DNA of 8,964 nucleotides from an uncultured Prevotellaceae bacterium (lineage in GTDB: Bacteria; Bacteroidota; Bacteroidia; Bacteroidales; Muribaculaceae). A program made the position numbers and the translations under genes. Position 1 is the first letter of the stretch. The number at the start of each line of letters is the position of its first letter. Shown piece after piece: positions 1 through 6,042 of the stretch. The stretch spans positions 1 to 8,964 of the forward strand of contig UQLZ01000071.1 in NCBI GenBank assembly GCA_900541935.1, in the 5' to 3' direction. The notes under the pieces are model-generated. The model was not told the origin of the DNA, did no database searches, and saw nothing but the letters and a program-made list of their open reading frames with translations.

Positions 1-279
1 AATCGGAAAATTGGTCAAGTAAAGTATTCACTAATTTAATTCAACCAACAGGTTATATTTATAATAATCAAGAAATATGCCATGTTTTTTGTTTAACATT
101 TGGCTTTTAACATCTGCTAAAATCAAACGCATTTATATGCATTTAAATCTTTTCTGATAGCACAAAATTTGTTCTAAAACGCCTATATAAAAAGAGAAAC
201 AAGAATATTTTCAGGCAATTAATAAAATTGCATATTGCTTTTTCTACTTTTAAATAGACTTAAAATTTGCATATATTCA
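1..279. other. AT-rich non-coding region, no gene seen
   Basis: Very AT-rich sequence without a credible open reading frame on either strand. I see only weak structure. There is a possible hairpin at 79-104, listed separately, and a 6-bp inverted repeat GCAATT/AATTGC at 215-231. A short repeated GCATTT block lies near 129-145, and two loosely similar stretches around AAAATTTGCATAT occur near 225 and 262. It probably contains the end of an upstream transcription unit lying outside the window plus upstream promoter DNA for the next gene. I cannot assign a function. Confidence 0.6.
79..108 (+). terminator. Weak candidate terminator of an upstream gene
   Basis: GCC-ATGTT (79-86) can pair with AACAT-TT-GGC (95-104) with a two-base bulge and an 8-nt T-rich loop, followed by TTTT at 105-108. 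If real, it would end a + strand gene lying left of the window. The stem is short and bulged, and such hairpins arise easily in AT-rich DNA, so this is tentative. Confidence 0.22.
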
Positions 280-310
280 TTGCCTATACAAAAAATTGTA
301 TATATCTTTG
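280..310 (+). promoter_or_regulatory. Bacteroidota-type promoter for the thioredoxin-like gene
   Basis: The -7 element TATCTTTG at 303-310 matches the primary sigma consensus of Bacteroidota, TAnnTTTG, exactly. A TTG at 280-282 sits 20 nt upstream, the expected place for the -33 element. Transcription would start near 315-318, giving a 5' leader of roughly 96-100 nt before the ATG at 414. The consensus is established knowledge; use of this site is inferred. Confidence 0.65.
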
Positions 311-320
311 CATCACTTTT

Positions 321-390
321 AGGGAAAAGAGTTTCCCGACGCCGAAAATCGGCAGGGGCTTATCTCAGGTGGACACCCAAGAAAGCCCTT
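321..390 (+). promoter_or_regulatory. Structured 5' leader with three hairpins, class unknown
   Basis: Three helices follow one another between the predicted start site and the start codon. H1 is GGGAAA (322-327) with TTTCCC (332-337) and an AGAG loop. H2 is GCCGA (341-345) with TCGGC (349-353) and an AAA loop. H3 is AGGGGCTT (354-361) with AAGCCCTT (383-390), including one G-T wobble, enclosing a small GGT/ACC helix at 368-377. GC content here is clearly above the surrounding AT-rich DNA, as expected of a functional RNA. There is no ATG in the leader. The last helix is not followed directly by a T tract, so a simple attenuator is not obvious. I compared it by eye with common riboswitch classes (TPP, SAM, preQ1, cobalamin, fluoride, c-di-GMP, guanidine) and saw no signature. 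It could be a cis-regulatory leader or an mRNA-stabilising structure. Confidence 0.5.
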
Positions 391-413
391 TGTAGGAATC
401 ATAATTTTTTATA

Positions 414-896
414 ATGAGAAAAACTTTAGCATTTATTGTGCTTCTCGTTGCTCTCGTGTCTTTTTCATCAGCGTTTAATGCTCCTGAAATAGATACAAAG
501 GTGGGTGCTATTGCACCGAATATCACAATCGGCAACAGCGACTCACAATTCCCTCTCAGCAAATATCGAGGTAAATACGTTGTTATTAACTTCTGGTCAT
601 CAGATGATGCTGAGTCAAGAATTAGGAACATCGAGATAAGCAAGTTTGCAAACAGCAACACAAATGACGATTTAGTATTTGCCGCTGTTAACTTTGACAG
701 AAACGCTGACCTTTTCAGCAGCACTCTGAAAATAGACAATCTTGATGATAAAGCACAATTTTTTGACAAAGATGGAATTAACTCAGAAGTGTATAAACAA
801 TTCCATTTGGAGAATGGATACAATTGTTATGTTATCAACCCGGAGGGCAAGATAACTGCAATAAATCCAGATGTGCGACAACTGGCAGAAATTTAG
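414..896 (+). CDS. Secreted TlpA/redoxin-like thioredoxin-fold protein without CxxC
   Basis: A 160-residue protein with a signal peptide (basic MRK, hydrophobic core 5-15, likely cleavage after SSA at 18-20), so it should act in the periplasm. The mature part reads like a TlpA/ResA-type thioredoxin fold: a VGAIAPNITI opening (30-39), a LSKYRGKYVVINFW stretch (48-61) matching the usual lead-in to the active site, and YVINPEGKI near 139-147 matching the late beta strand. Where family members carry WCxxC, this one has S63-D64-D65-A66-E67-S68, so both redox cysteines are absent. The usual cis-proline region is also replaced (NGYNCYV), and the only cysteine is C138. It is therefore unlikely to be a disulfide oxidoreductase; a binding or structural role is more likely, but the function is unknown. 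It has its own promoter and structured leader and ends before a strong terminator, so it appears monocistronic. No Shine-Dalgarno sequence is visible; the start is set by the signal peptide. Confidence 0.85.
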   Translation: MRKTLAFIVLLVALVSFSSAFNAPEIDTKVGAIAPNITIGNSDSQFPLSKYRGKYVVINFWSSDDAESRIRNIEISKFANSNTNDDLVFAAVNFDRNADLFSSTLKIDNLDDKAQFFDKDGINSEVYKQFHLENGYNCYVINPEGKITAINPDVRQLAEI

Positions 897-929
897 AAGT
901 TGCTTAACGACTTCTTGTCGCAGGTTCAC

Positions 930-972
930 AAATTCGGTGTAATAAATGATTACTCCGAATTTTATTTTTTTA
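930..972 (+). terminator. Intrinsic terminator after the thioredoxin-like gene
   Basis: AAATTCGG (930-937) pairs with CCGAATTT (955-962). After one T-T mismatch, GTAAT (939-943) pairs with ATTAC (949-953) around an AAATG loop. A T-rich tail (960-972) follows directly. It lies 34 nt after the stop codon and separates this gene from the downstream operon. Confidence 0.85.
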
Positions 973-1083
973 TATACCCTTATAATCCTCATTTTTCGGC
1001 ACGATTTTTGCTTAATAAATGGTGACTGACAGTTTTTTCAACTAAAAACAAGTCAGATATTAGCAAATACGAAATTCTTAAAG

Positions 1084-1091
1084 TACCTTTG
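1084..1091 (+). promoter_or_regulatory. -7 box of the operon promoter
   Basis: TACCTTTG is an exact match to the Bacteroidota -7 consensus TAnnTTTG and lies 15 nt before the ATG at 1107. No good TTG lies at the -33 position; only a weak TTAG is near 1060-1063. The start site would be near 1097, leaving an unusually short leader of about 10 nt. It is the best candidate for driving the DUF4105, PafA-like and secA genes. Confidence 0.5.
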
Positions 1092-1106
1092 AGAGATTTT
1101 TGAATT

Positions 1107-2336
1107 ATGAAAAAATTTCTACTGACAATAATACTCATATTAGGAATTGCCAACTCCGCTCTATCACAAAAAATCGCTGAGCAAGATTTGGTTGGTTTTC
1201 CTGATTCATGCAAAATAAGCCTGATTACATGCTATCCAGGTCCTCTCGTTTACGAACTTTACGGGCATACCGCCATCAGGGTTAAAAGCGATTACGGCGA
1301 CCTTGCGTACAATTTTGGCATGTTTTCATTCAACAAACCGAATTTCATATACACTTTCGTAAAGGGTGAAACTGACTATATGCTTGGCTATACACCTTTC
1401 GACGGTGACAGATATTACAATTTCATTAACGAATACCGCTACCGCGGCTCAAGAATCGTTGAGCAAGAACTGAATATCAGCAATGAAAAGGCCGTTCAAC
1501 TGTGGAAAAGGCTTCATATCCTTAGCCTCCCTGAAAATAGGGAATACCGCTACAATTACGTTCTCGATAATTGTGCAACACGCCCGAGAGACATGATTGA
1601 ATCTCTTGTCGGAGGACTGAAATACCCTGTCCCTGCAGATACAACACTATCATTCCGCGACATTATGGCCGCTCACAGCCCAAACTACCCTTGGTATCAG
1701 TTTGGCATAGACCTCGCTTTAGGTTCGGGTATAGACTATACTGTAACAACACGCCAGCAGCAATTTGCCCCCGTTCTTCTTATGGAAGCAATGGCAAAGG
1801 CTACATATACTGACGAAAATGGAAAGGAAACACCGATAGTTTCAAAAACAAATATAATCAACGAAGGAACAGGAAACGCAATTCTGCCTCCAACTCCATG
1901 GTACTTGTCACCACTTTTCATTGCATTAATTCTTATGATTGCAATAGGATACGCAAGTTACCGCGATATAAAGCGTGGAAAAGTTTCCAAATGGATTGAT
2001 TGCATCTGGTTTACAGCCACAGGATTGCTCGGCTCACTGATAACATTCCTCGTTTTTGCATCTGAGCACGAGGCTACCTCGCCAAACTATCTGATATTCT
2101 GGCTAAACCCGCTATGTTTTATAGCATCTTTATTAATTTGGATAAAATCACTCCGAAAATGGGTAGTTTACTACCATTTTATTAACTTTGCAGTCGTTTT
2201 GATTCTGTTCGCATTCTGGTGGGCTATTCCACAATGTGCAAATACCGCCATTTTCCCAATGGTCGCAATAACTCTGATGCGTTCAGCAACAAACATTACC
2301 ACATTCAGAAATGCGAAAAAGAAGACAGACAAATAA
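1107..2336 (+). CDS. DUF4105 / Lnb-type envelope protein, putative lipoprotein N-acyltransferase
   Basis: A 409-residue membrane protein. A signal peptide (1-20, ending NSALSQ) is followed by a periplasmic DUF4105 domain (about 33-210) and then about five hydrophobic segments (roughly 266-286, 299-318, 327-346, 352-374 and 378-395). Family hallmarks are visible: SLITCYPG, then YGHTAIRV with H54, an FGMFSF..PNFIYTFVKG stretch, and LDNCATRPRD with C156. The conserved His and Cys suggest a papain/NlpC-like thiol active site. To my knowledge this domain has been renamed Lnb N-terminal periplasmic domain after a Bacteroides lipoprotein N-acyltransferase, and the domain plus C-terminal membrane bundle fits that architecture. 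The family match comes from sequence; the enzymatic role is carried over from memory of the family and is less certain. The gene opens the operon, and its last 26 nt overlap the next gene. The start is supported by the signal peptide and the promoter box just upstream. Confidence 0.85.
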   Translation: MKKFLLTIILILGIANSALSQKIAEQDLVGFPDSCKISLITCYPGPLVYELYGHTAIRVKSDYGDLAYNFGMFSFNKPNFIYTFVKGETDYMLGYTPFDGDRYYNFINEYRYRGSRIVEQELNISNEKAVQLWKRLHILSLPENREYRYNYVLDNCATRPRDMIESLVGGLKYPVPADTTLSFRDIMAAHSPNYPWYQFGIDLALGSGIDYTVTTRQQQFAPVLLMEAMAKATYTDENGKETPIVSKTNIINEGTGNAILPPTPWYLSPLFIALILMIAIGYASYRDIKRGKVSKWIDCIWFTATGLLGSLITFLVFASEHEATSPNYLIFWLNPLCFIASLLIWIKSLRKWVVYYHFINFAVVLILFAFWWAIPQCANTAIFPMVAITLMRSATNITTFRNAKKKTDK

Positions 2337-3894
2337 ATTAATAACATCCGTTCTTTTCTCGATAGTTGCCCTTTCTGCACTGTCACAAAGCAACGGCCGC
2401 CCTACTCTTGTCGTTGGCATCACCATTGACCAACTACGAACCGACTATATCGAACTGCTTCAATCACAGTTCGGCAATAACGGTTTTAACAGACTGATTA
2501 GGGACGGCGTATATTTTGAAAACGCAGTCTTCGCGATTTCCAATCCTAATAAGGCTACGGCTACAGCATTGCTCTATTCGGGGGCTTTCCCGAACGTTAA
2601 CGGCATTTCCGCTGAAAGCATATATAATGCCGATACAAAAAAGGCATCGAAGATTCTCTTCGACAAAAGTTTTATTGGAAATGCAACTGATGAAACATTT
2701 TCACCACAAGCACTGAAGGTCTCTACCCTCAGCGATGAGTTGAAGATGGACAATAACGGCATAGGATATGTTTATGCCATTGCTCCAGACGCACAGCAAG
2801 CAATACTGATGGCAGGACATGCTGCTAACGGTGCTTTCTGGATTAACGACAACACCGGCAAATGGGCTTCCACTACTTTCTACAAGGATTTCCCGGCTGC
2901 CATCCAGTCAAAGAACTTTACCCGTCCGCTATCTCAGCGAATCGACACTATGAGTTGGGTTCCGTCGAAACCTATCGCTGAATACCACGACCTGCCGCTA
3001 CACAAGACTTTCTACCCTTTCAAATACACGTTTACCGGACCTGAAAGATATAAGAAATTCAAGGAATCAGCTCTTGTCAACAGCGAAATAACAAATGTTG
3101 CCGTTGACTGCATCAACGATATGCGACTTGGTAACAGGGCTACAATTGATATGCTGAATATCGCTTATACAGCCTCTCCATATCCATACGCTCTTGATGC
3201 CGACAAAAGAATTGAGATTCAGGACAAATACCTTAAACTTGACAAGGAATTGAGCATCCTATTCTCAGCCATCGACAAAGCAGTAGGCAGAAATGCTGTT
3301 ATCTTTGTTGCTTCAACAGGTTATTTTGACAATACCTTTGCAACCGAACCGCGCTTTAACATTCCTTCAGGGGAATTCTCCTCAAAGAAAGCAGTTTCTT
3401 TGCTGAATATGTACCTGATGGCTATTTACGGAAACGGTAACTGGGTTAACGGATACTATAATGAACAAGTTTTCCTTAATGCCAAACTGGTAAAGAGCAA
3501 AAACATAAAAATCGAAGAACTACGCATAAAGTCCGGCGAATTCATGCGACGCATGGCGGGCGTTAATAAAGCGTACACTATTGATGAGATTATAAACAAT
3601 CCTGTTGGCGAGCATTTGAACACCTTGCACAAGTCAACTGCTTTGCAAAACGCCGGTGACATCTTAATAGAAATTGCACCAGGCTGGAATATTGTTGACG
3701 ACTTCAACAACTACTACGACAAAAAGCAGGTGAAAACAAATTCCGTCAGCACACCTGTTTTCATCCTTGCTCCGAACGCAAAACCGCAAAAGGTTGCAAC
3801 GCCTACCGACGCAACCATACTTGCTCCGAGCATTTCAAGGATTTTGAGGATACGCTCTCCGAATGCAGCGTTTCAACAACCTCTATCTTTATAA
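2311..3894 (+). CDS. Secreted PafA-like protein of alkaline phosphatase fold, probably catalytically dead
   Basis: A 527-residue protein with a signal peptide (RKRR n-region, hydrophobic core, likely cleavage near ALSQ). The fold is recognisable as PafA-like alkaline phosphatase superfamily: VGITIDQLRTDY (D40), the GHAANGAFW block starting at 169, and the QDKYLKLDKEL helix. Catalytic positions of PafA enzymes are mostly replaced. The nucleophile Thr block is NPNKATATALLYSG (78-91) with no clean equivalent. The active-site Asn of the HGIxGN segment is E102. The KDR pair is D160 and Q162. The DYVGH metal site is P290 and A294. The ADHG motif reads A334-S335-T336-G337. The late HGS metal histidine near the C-terminus is also missing. 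Only the first metal aspartate (D40) clearly remains. Length is normal and the frame is open throughout, so this is a maintained pseudo-enzyme, not a decayed gene. It overlaps the preceding gene by 26 nt in another frame, suggesting translational coupling. A binding or chaperone-like envelope role is possible but unproven. Confidence 0.85.
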   Translation: MRKRRQTNKLITSVLFSIVALSALSQSNGRPTLVVGITIDQLRTDYIELLQSQFGNNGFNRLIRDGVYFENAVFAISNPNKATATALLYSGAFPNVNGISAESIYNADTKKASKILFDKSFIGNATDETFSPQALKVSTLSDELKMDNNGIGYVYAIAPDAQQAILMAGHAANGAFWINDNTGKWASTTFYKDFPAAIQSKNFTRPLSQRIDTMSWVPSKPIAEYHDLPLHKTFYPFKYTFTGPERYKKFKESALVNSEITNVAVDCINDMRLGNRATIDMLNIAYTASPYPYALDADKRIEIQDKYLKLDKELSILFSAIDKAVGRNAVIFVASTGYFDNTFATEPRFNIPSGEFSSKKAVSLLNMYLMAIYGNGNWVNGYYNEQVFLNAKLVKSKNIKIEELRIKSGEFMRRMAGVNKAYTIDEIINNPVGEHLNTLHKSTALQNAGDILIEIAPGWNIVDDFNNYYDKKQVKTNSVSTPVFILAPNAKPQKVATPTDATILAPSISRILRIRSPNAAFQQPLSL

Positions 3895-3936
3895 TTTTTT
3901 CAATACAACTAACTTAGCAAACAAAAAAAACTAAAT
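3895..3936 (+). promoter_or_regulatory. Short A-rich spacer before secA, no Shine-Dalgarno
   Basis: Only 42 nt separate the PafA-like stop codon from the secA ATG. The stretch is A-rich, with a run of eight A residues at 3922-3929 just before the start codon, and lacks any GGAGG-like sequence. A-rich upstream regions without Shine-Dalgarno are typical of Bacteroidota initiation sites. No terminator is present, which supports cotranscription of secA with the genes before it. Confidence 0.45.
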
Positions 3937-6042
3937 ATGGGATTTAATAATTTTCTAAAAAAGATTTTTGGAAACAAATCTGACCGCGACTTGAGAGAAA
4001 TCCAACCTATCGTGGACCAGATTAACGCCATCTACCCCACTCTTGCAAATCTCTCTAACGATGAATTGAGAGACAGAGTGCAAAAGATTCGCGAAGACCT
4101 TAAAGCAAGCAAGGCTGAAAAGGAAAAGGAAATCAGCGACATCAAGGCTAATATAGAAACCGTTGACTATGACAAGCGTGAACCGCTTTGGGAAAACGTT
4201 GACAAATTGGAGAAAGAAATTCTCGACATCCTCGAAGAAGGTCTTGACAAGCATTTGCCAGAGGTTTTCGCTATCGTTCGCGAAACAGCACGCCGATTCA
4301 AGGAAAACGAAACTATCGAAGTTACTGCAACACCGTTCGACCGTGAACTTGCCGCTCAAGGCAAAGACTTCGTGGAAATACAAGGCGAAAAAGCCCTTTA
4401 CCATAACCACTGGATTGCTGGCGGTAACGAAGTGACTTGGGATATGGTTCACTATGACGTTCAGATGATTGGCGGTATTGCTCTTCACAAAGGCAAAATT
4501 TCAGAAATGGCTACTGGTGAAGGTAAGACACTTGTTGCTACGCTTCCTGTTTTCCTTAACGCTTTGACTGGTAACGGTGTTCACATGGTAACTGTCAACG
4601 ATTACCTTTCTAAACGTGACTCGGAGTGGATGGGCCCGCTTTATATGTTCCACGGCCTTTCTGTGGACTGCATCGACAAGCACCAACCAAACTCAATGGA
4701 GCGTAGAAAAGCATATAATGCCGATATCACTTTCGGTACAAACAACGAATTCGGCTTTGACTACCTTCGCGACAATATGGCAATGATGCCTGAAGAACTC
4801 GTTCAACGTGCTCATAACTTTGCCATTGTCGATGAGGTTGACTCTGTTCTTATCGACGATGCAAGAACTCCGCTTATCATCTCTGGTCCTGTTCCTAAGG
4901 GAGACGATCAAATGTTTATGGAGTTCAAGCCGAATGTTGAAAGAGTTTATAACGCTCAGAGAAAACTTGTTACAAGCCTTCTTGCTGATGCAAAGACTAA
5001 AATTGAGTCTGACGATAAGGAAGTACGCAAAGAGGGAGCATTGCTCCTCTTCAGAGCATACAAAGGCTTGCCTAAATACCAGGCATTGATTAAATACCTC
5101 AGCCAGGACGGAATCAAACCTCTTCTTCTTGAAACTGAGGCATTCTATATGCAGGATAACAACCGACAAATGCCGATTGTTACCGATCCTCTATACTTCG
5201 TTATCGACGAAAAAAACAGAAGTATAGAACTTACTGACAAGGGACACGATATCCTTGCAGGTTCTAACAATGACCCGCAATTCTTCGTACTTCCTGACAT
5301 TGCTGCAGAACTTTCTGCTCTCGAAAACGAGAACATTTCTCCTGAAGAGAAACAACAAAAGAAGGATGCTCATCTGCAAAACTATGCAGTGAAGGCAGAA
5401 CGCGTTCACACCGTAAACCAGTTACTTAAGGCATACGCTCTATTCGACAAAGATATTGAATACGTTATCGACGACAACAAAATTAAGATTGTCGATGAAC
5501 AGACTGGACGTATCATGGAAGGTCGCCGCTATAGCGACGGACTTCACCAGGCTATCGAAGCGAAGGAAGGCGTTAAAGTTGAGGCTGCTACCCAAACTTT
5601 CGCAACTATCACCTTGCAGAACTACTTCCGTATGTACCACAAACTTGCCGGTATGACTGGTACTGCAGAAACTGAAGCAGGCGAATTTTGGGATATTTAC
5701 AAACTTGACGTAGTAACTATTCCAACTAACAAGCCTATCGCACGTAAGGATATGGATGACCGCGTTTATAAGACTAAGAAAGAAAAATATAACGCCGTTA
5801 TCGATGAAATTCAGGAAATGGTTAAGCAAGGCAGACCGGTATTGGTCGGTACAACTTCTGTCGAAATTTCAGAATTGTTAAGCCGTATGCTTACTATCCG
5901 CCATATTCCTCATAATGTCCTTAACGCTAAATTGCACCAGCGTGAAGCGGAAATCGTTGCACAAGCGGGTCAGCGTGCTGTTGTTACCATTGCAACCAAT
6001 ATGGCTGGTCGTGGTACCGACATCAAACTGAGTCCGAAGTGA
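3937..6042 (+). CDS. SecA preprotein translocase ATPase, N-terminal part (frameshifted)
   Basis: SecA is the cytoplasmic ATPase that pushes unfolded preproteins through SecYEG. This 701-codon part holds NBD1: Walker A MATGEGKT (191-198, K197), TVNDYLSKRD (219-228) and Walker B DEVDS (299-303). The preprotein cross-linking domain follows, then the start of NBD2 with GMTGTAETE (572-580) and NMAGRGTDIKL (688-698). Walker A lies about 90 residues later than in E. coli SecA because of a charged helical insertion (about 55-115), and the cross-linking region is also longer; both insertions are usual in Bacteroidota SecA. The frame ends at TGA 6040-6042 within NBD2, between motifs V and VI. Close SecA homologues continue SPE-VKAAGG here. 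Inserting one G next to 6036 (CCGAAG to CCGGAAG) restores one uninterrupted 1134-residue protein with the following frame. It is the third gene of the operon. Confidence 0.93.
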   Translation: MGFNNFLKKIFGNKSDRDLREIQPIVDQINAIYPTLANLSNDELRDRVQKIREDLKASKAEKEKEISDIKANIETVDYDKREPLWENVDKLEKEILDILEEGLDKHLPEVFAIVRETARRFKENETIEVTATPFDRELAAQGKDFVEIQGEKALYHNHWIAGGNEVTWDMVHYDVQMIGGIALHKGKISEMATGEGKTLVATLPVFLNALTGNGVHMVTVNDYLSKRDSEWMGPLYMFHGLSVDCIDKHQPNSMERRKAYNADITFGTNNEFGFDYLRDNMAMMPEELVQRAHNFAIVDEVDSVLIDDARTPLIISGPVPKGDDQMFMEFKPNVERVYNAQRKLVTSLLADAKTKIESDDKEVRKEGALLLFRAYKGLPKYQALIKYLSQDGIKPLLLETEAFYMQDNNRQMPIVTDPLYFVIDEKNRSIELTDKGHDILAGSNNDPQFFVLPDIAAELSALENENISPEEKQQKKDAHLQNYAVKAERVHTVNQLLKAYALFDKDIEYVIDDNKIKIVDEQTGRIMEGRRYSDGLHQAIEAKEGVKVEAATQTFATITLQNYFRMYHKLAGMTGTAETEAGEFWDIYKLDVVTIPTNKPIARKDMDDRVYKTKKEKYNAVIDEIQEMVKQGRPVLVGTTSVEISELLSRMLTIRHIPHNVLNAKLHQREAEIVAQAGQRAVVTIATNMAGRGTDIKLSPK
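6034..6042 (+). other. Frameshift site in secA (one base missing) with GTGA overlap
   Basis: The sequence CCGAAGTGA reads P-K-stop in the first frame, while the family expectation P-E-V needs CCGGAAGTG. One G is missing from what should be a GG pair. The downstream frame is open from GTG at 6039-6041, overlapping the TGA by three bases. No X-XXY-YYZ slippery heptamer is present, so a programmed -1 shift is not supported. A sequencing or assembly error, or a recent mutation, is most likely. Confidence 0.9.

Noticed and set aside
321..390. Leader as a known riboswitch (TPP, SAM, preQ1, fluoride, cobalamin, guanidine)
   Set aside because: None of the conserved core sequences of these classes is visible by eye; the region is kept only as an unclassified structured leader.
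365..823. 152-codon minus-strand frame opposite the thioredoxin-like gene
   Set aside because: It lies antisense to a gene with signal peptide, promoter and terminator in the other direction, and its protein resembles nothing.
3884..3891. TATCTTTA as an internal secA promoter
   Set aside because: It is one base off the TAnnTTTG consensus, lies at the end of the preceding gene, and has no TTG 19-20 nt upstream.
3955..4488. 177-codon minus-strand frame within secA
   Set aside because: Antisense shadow of the conserved SecA N-terminal region; rich in Phe and Val from complementing Lys/Glu codons.
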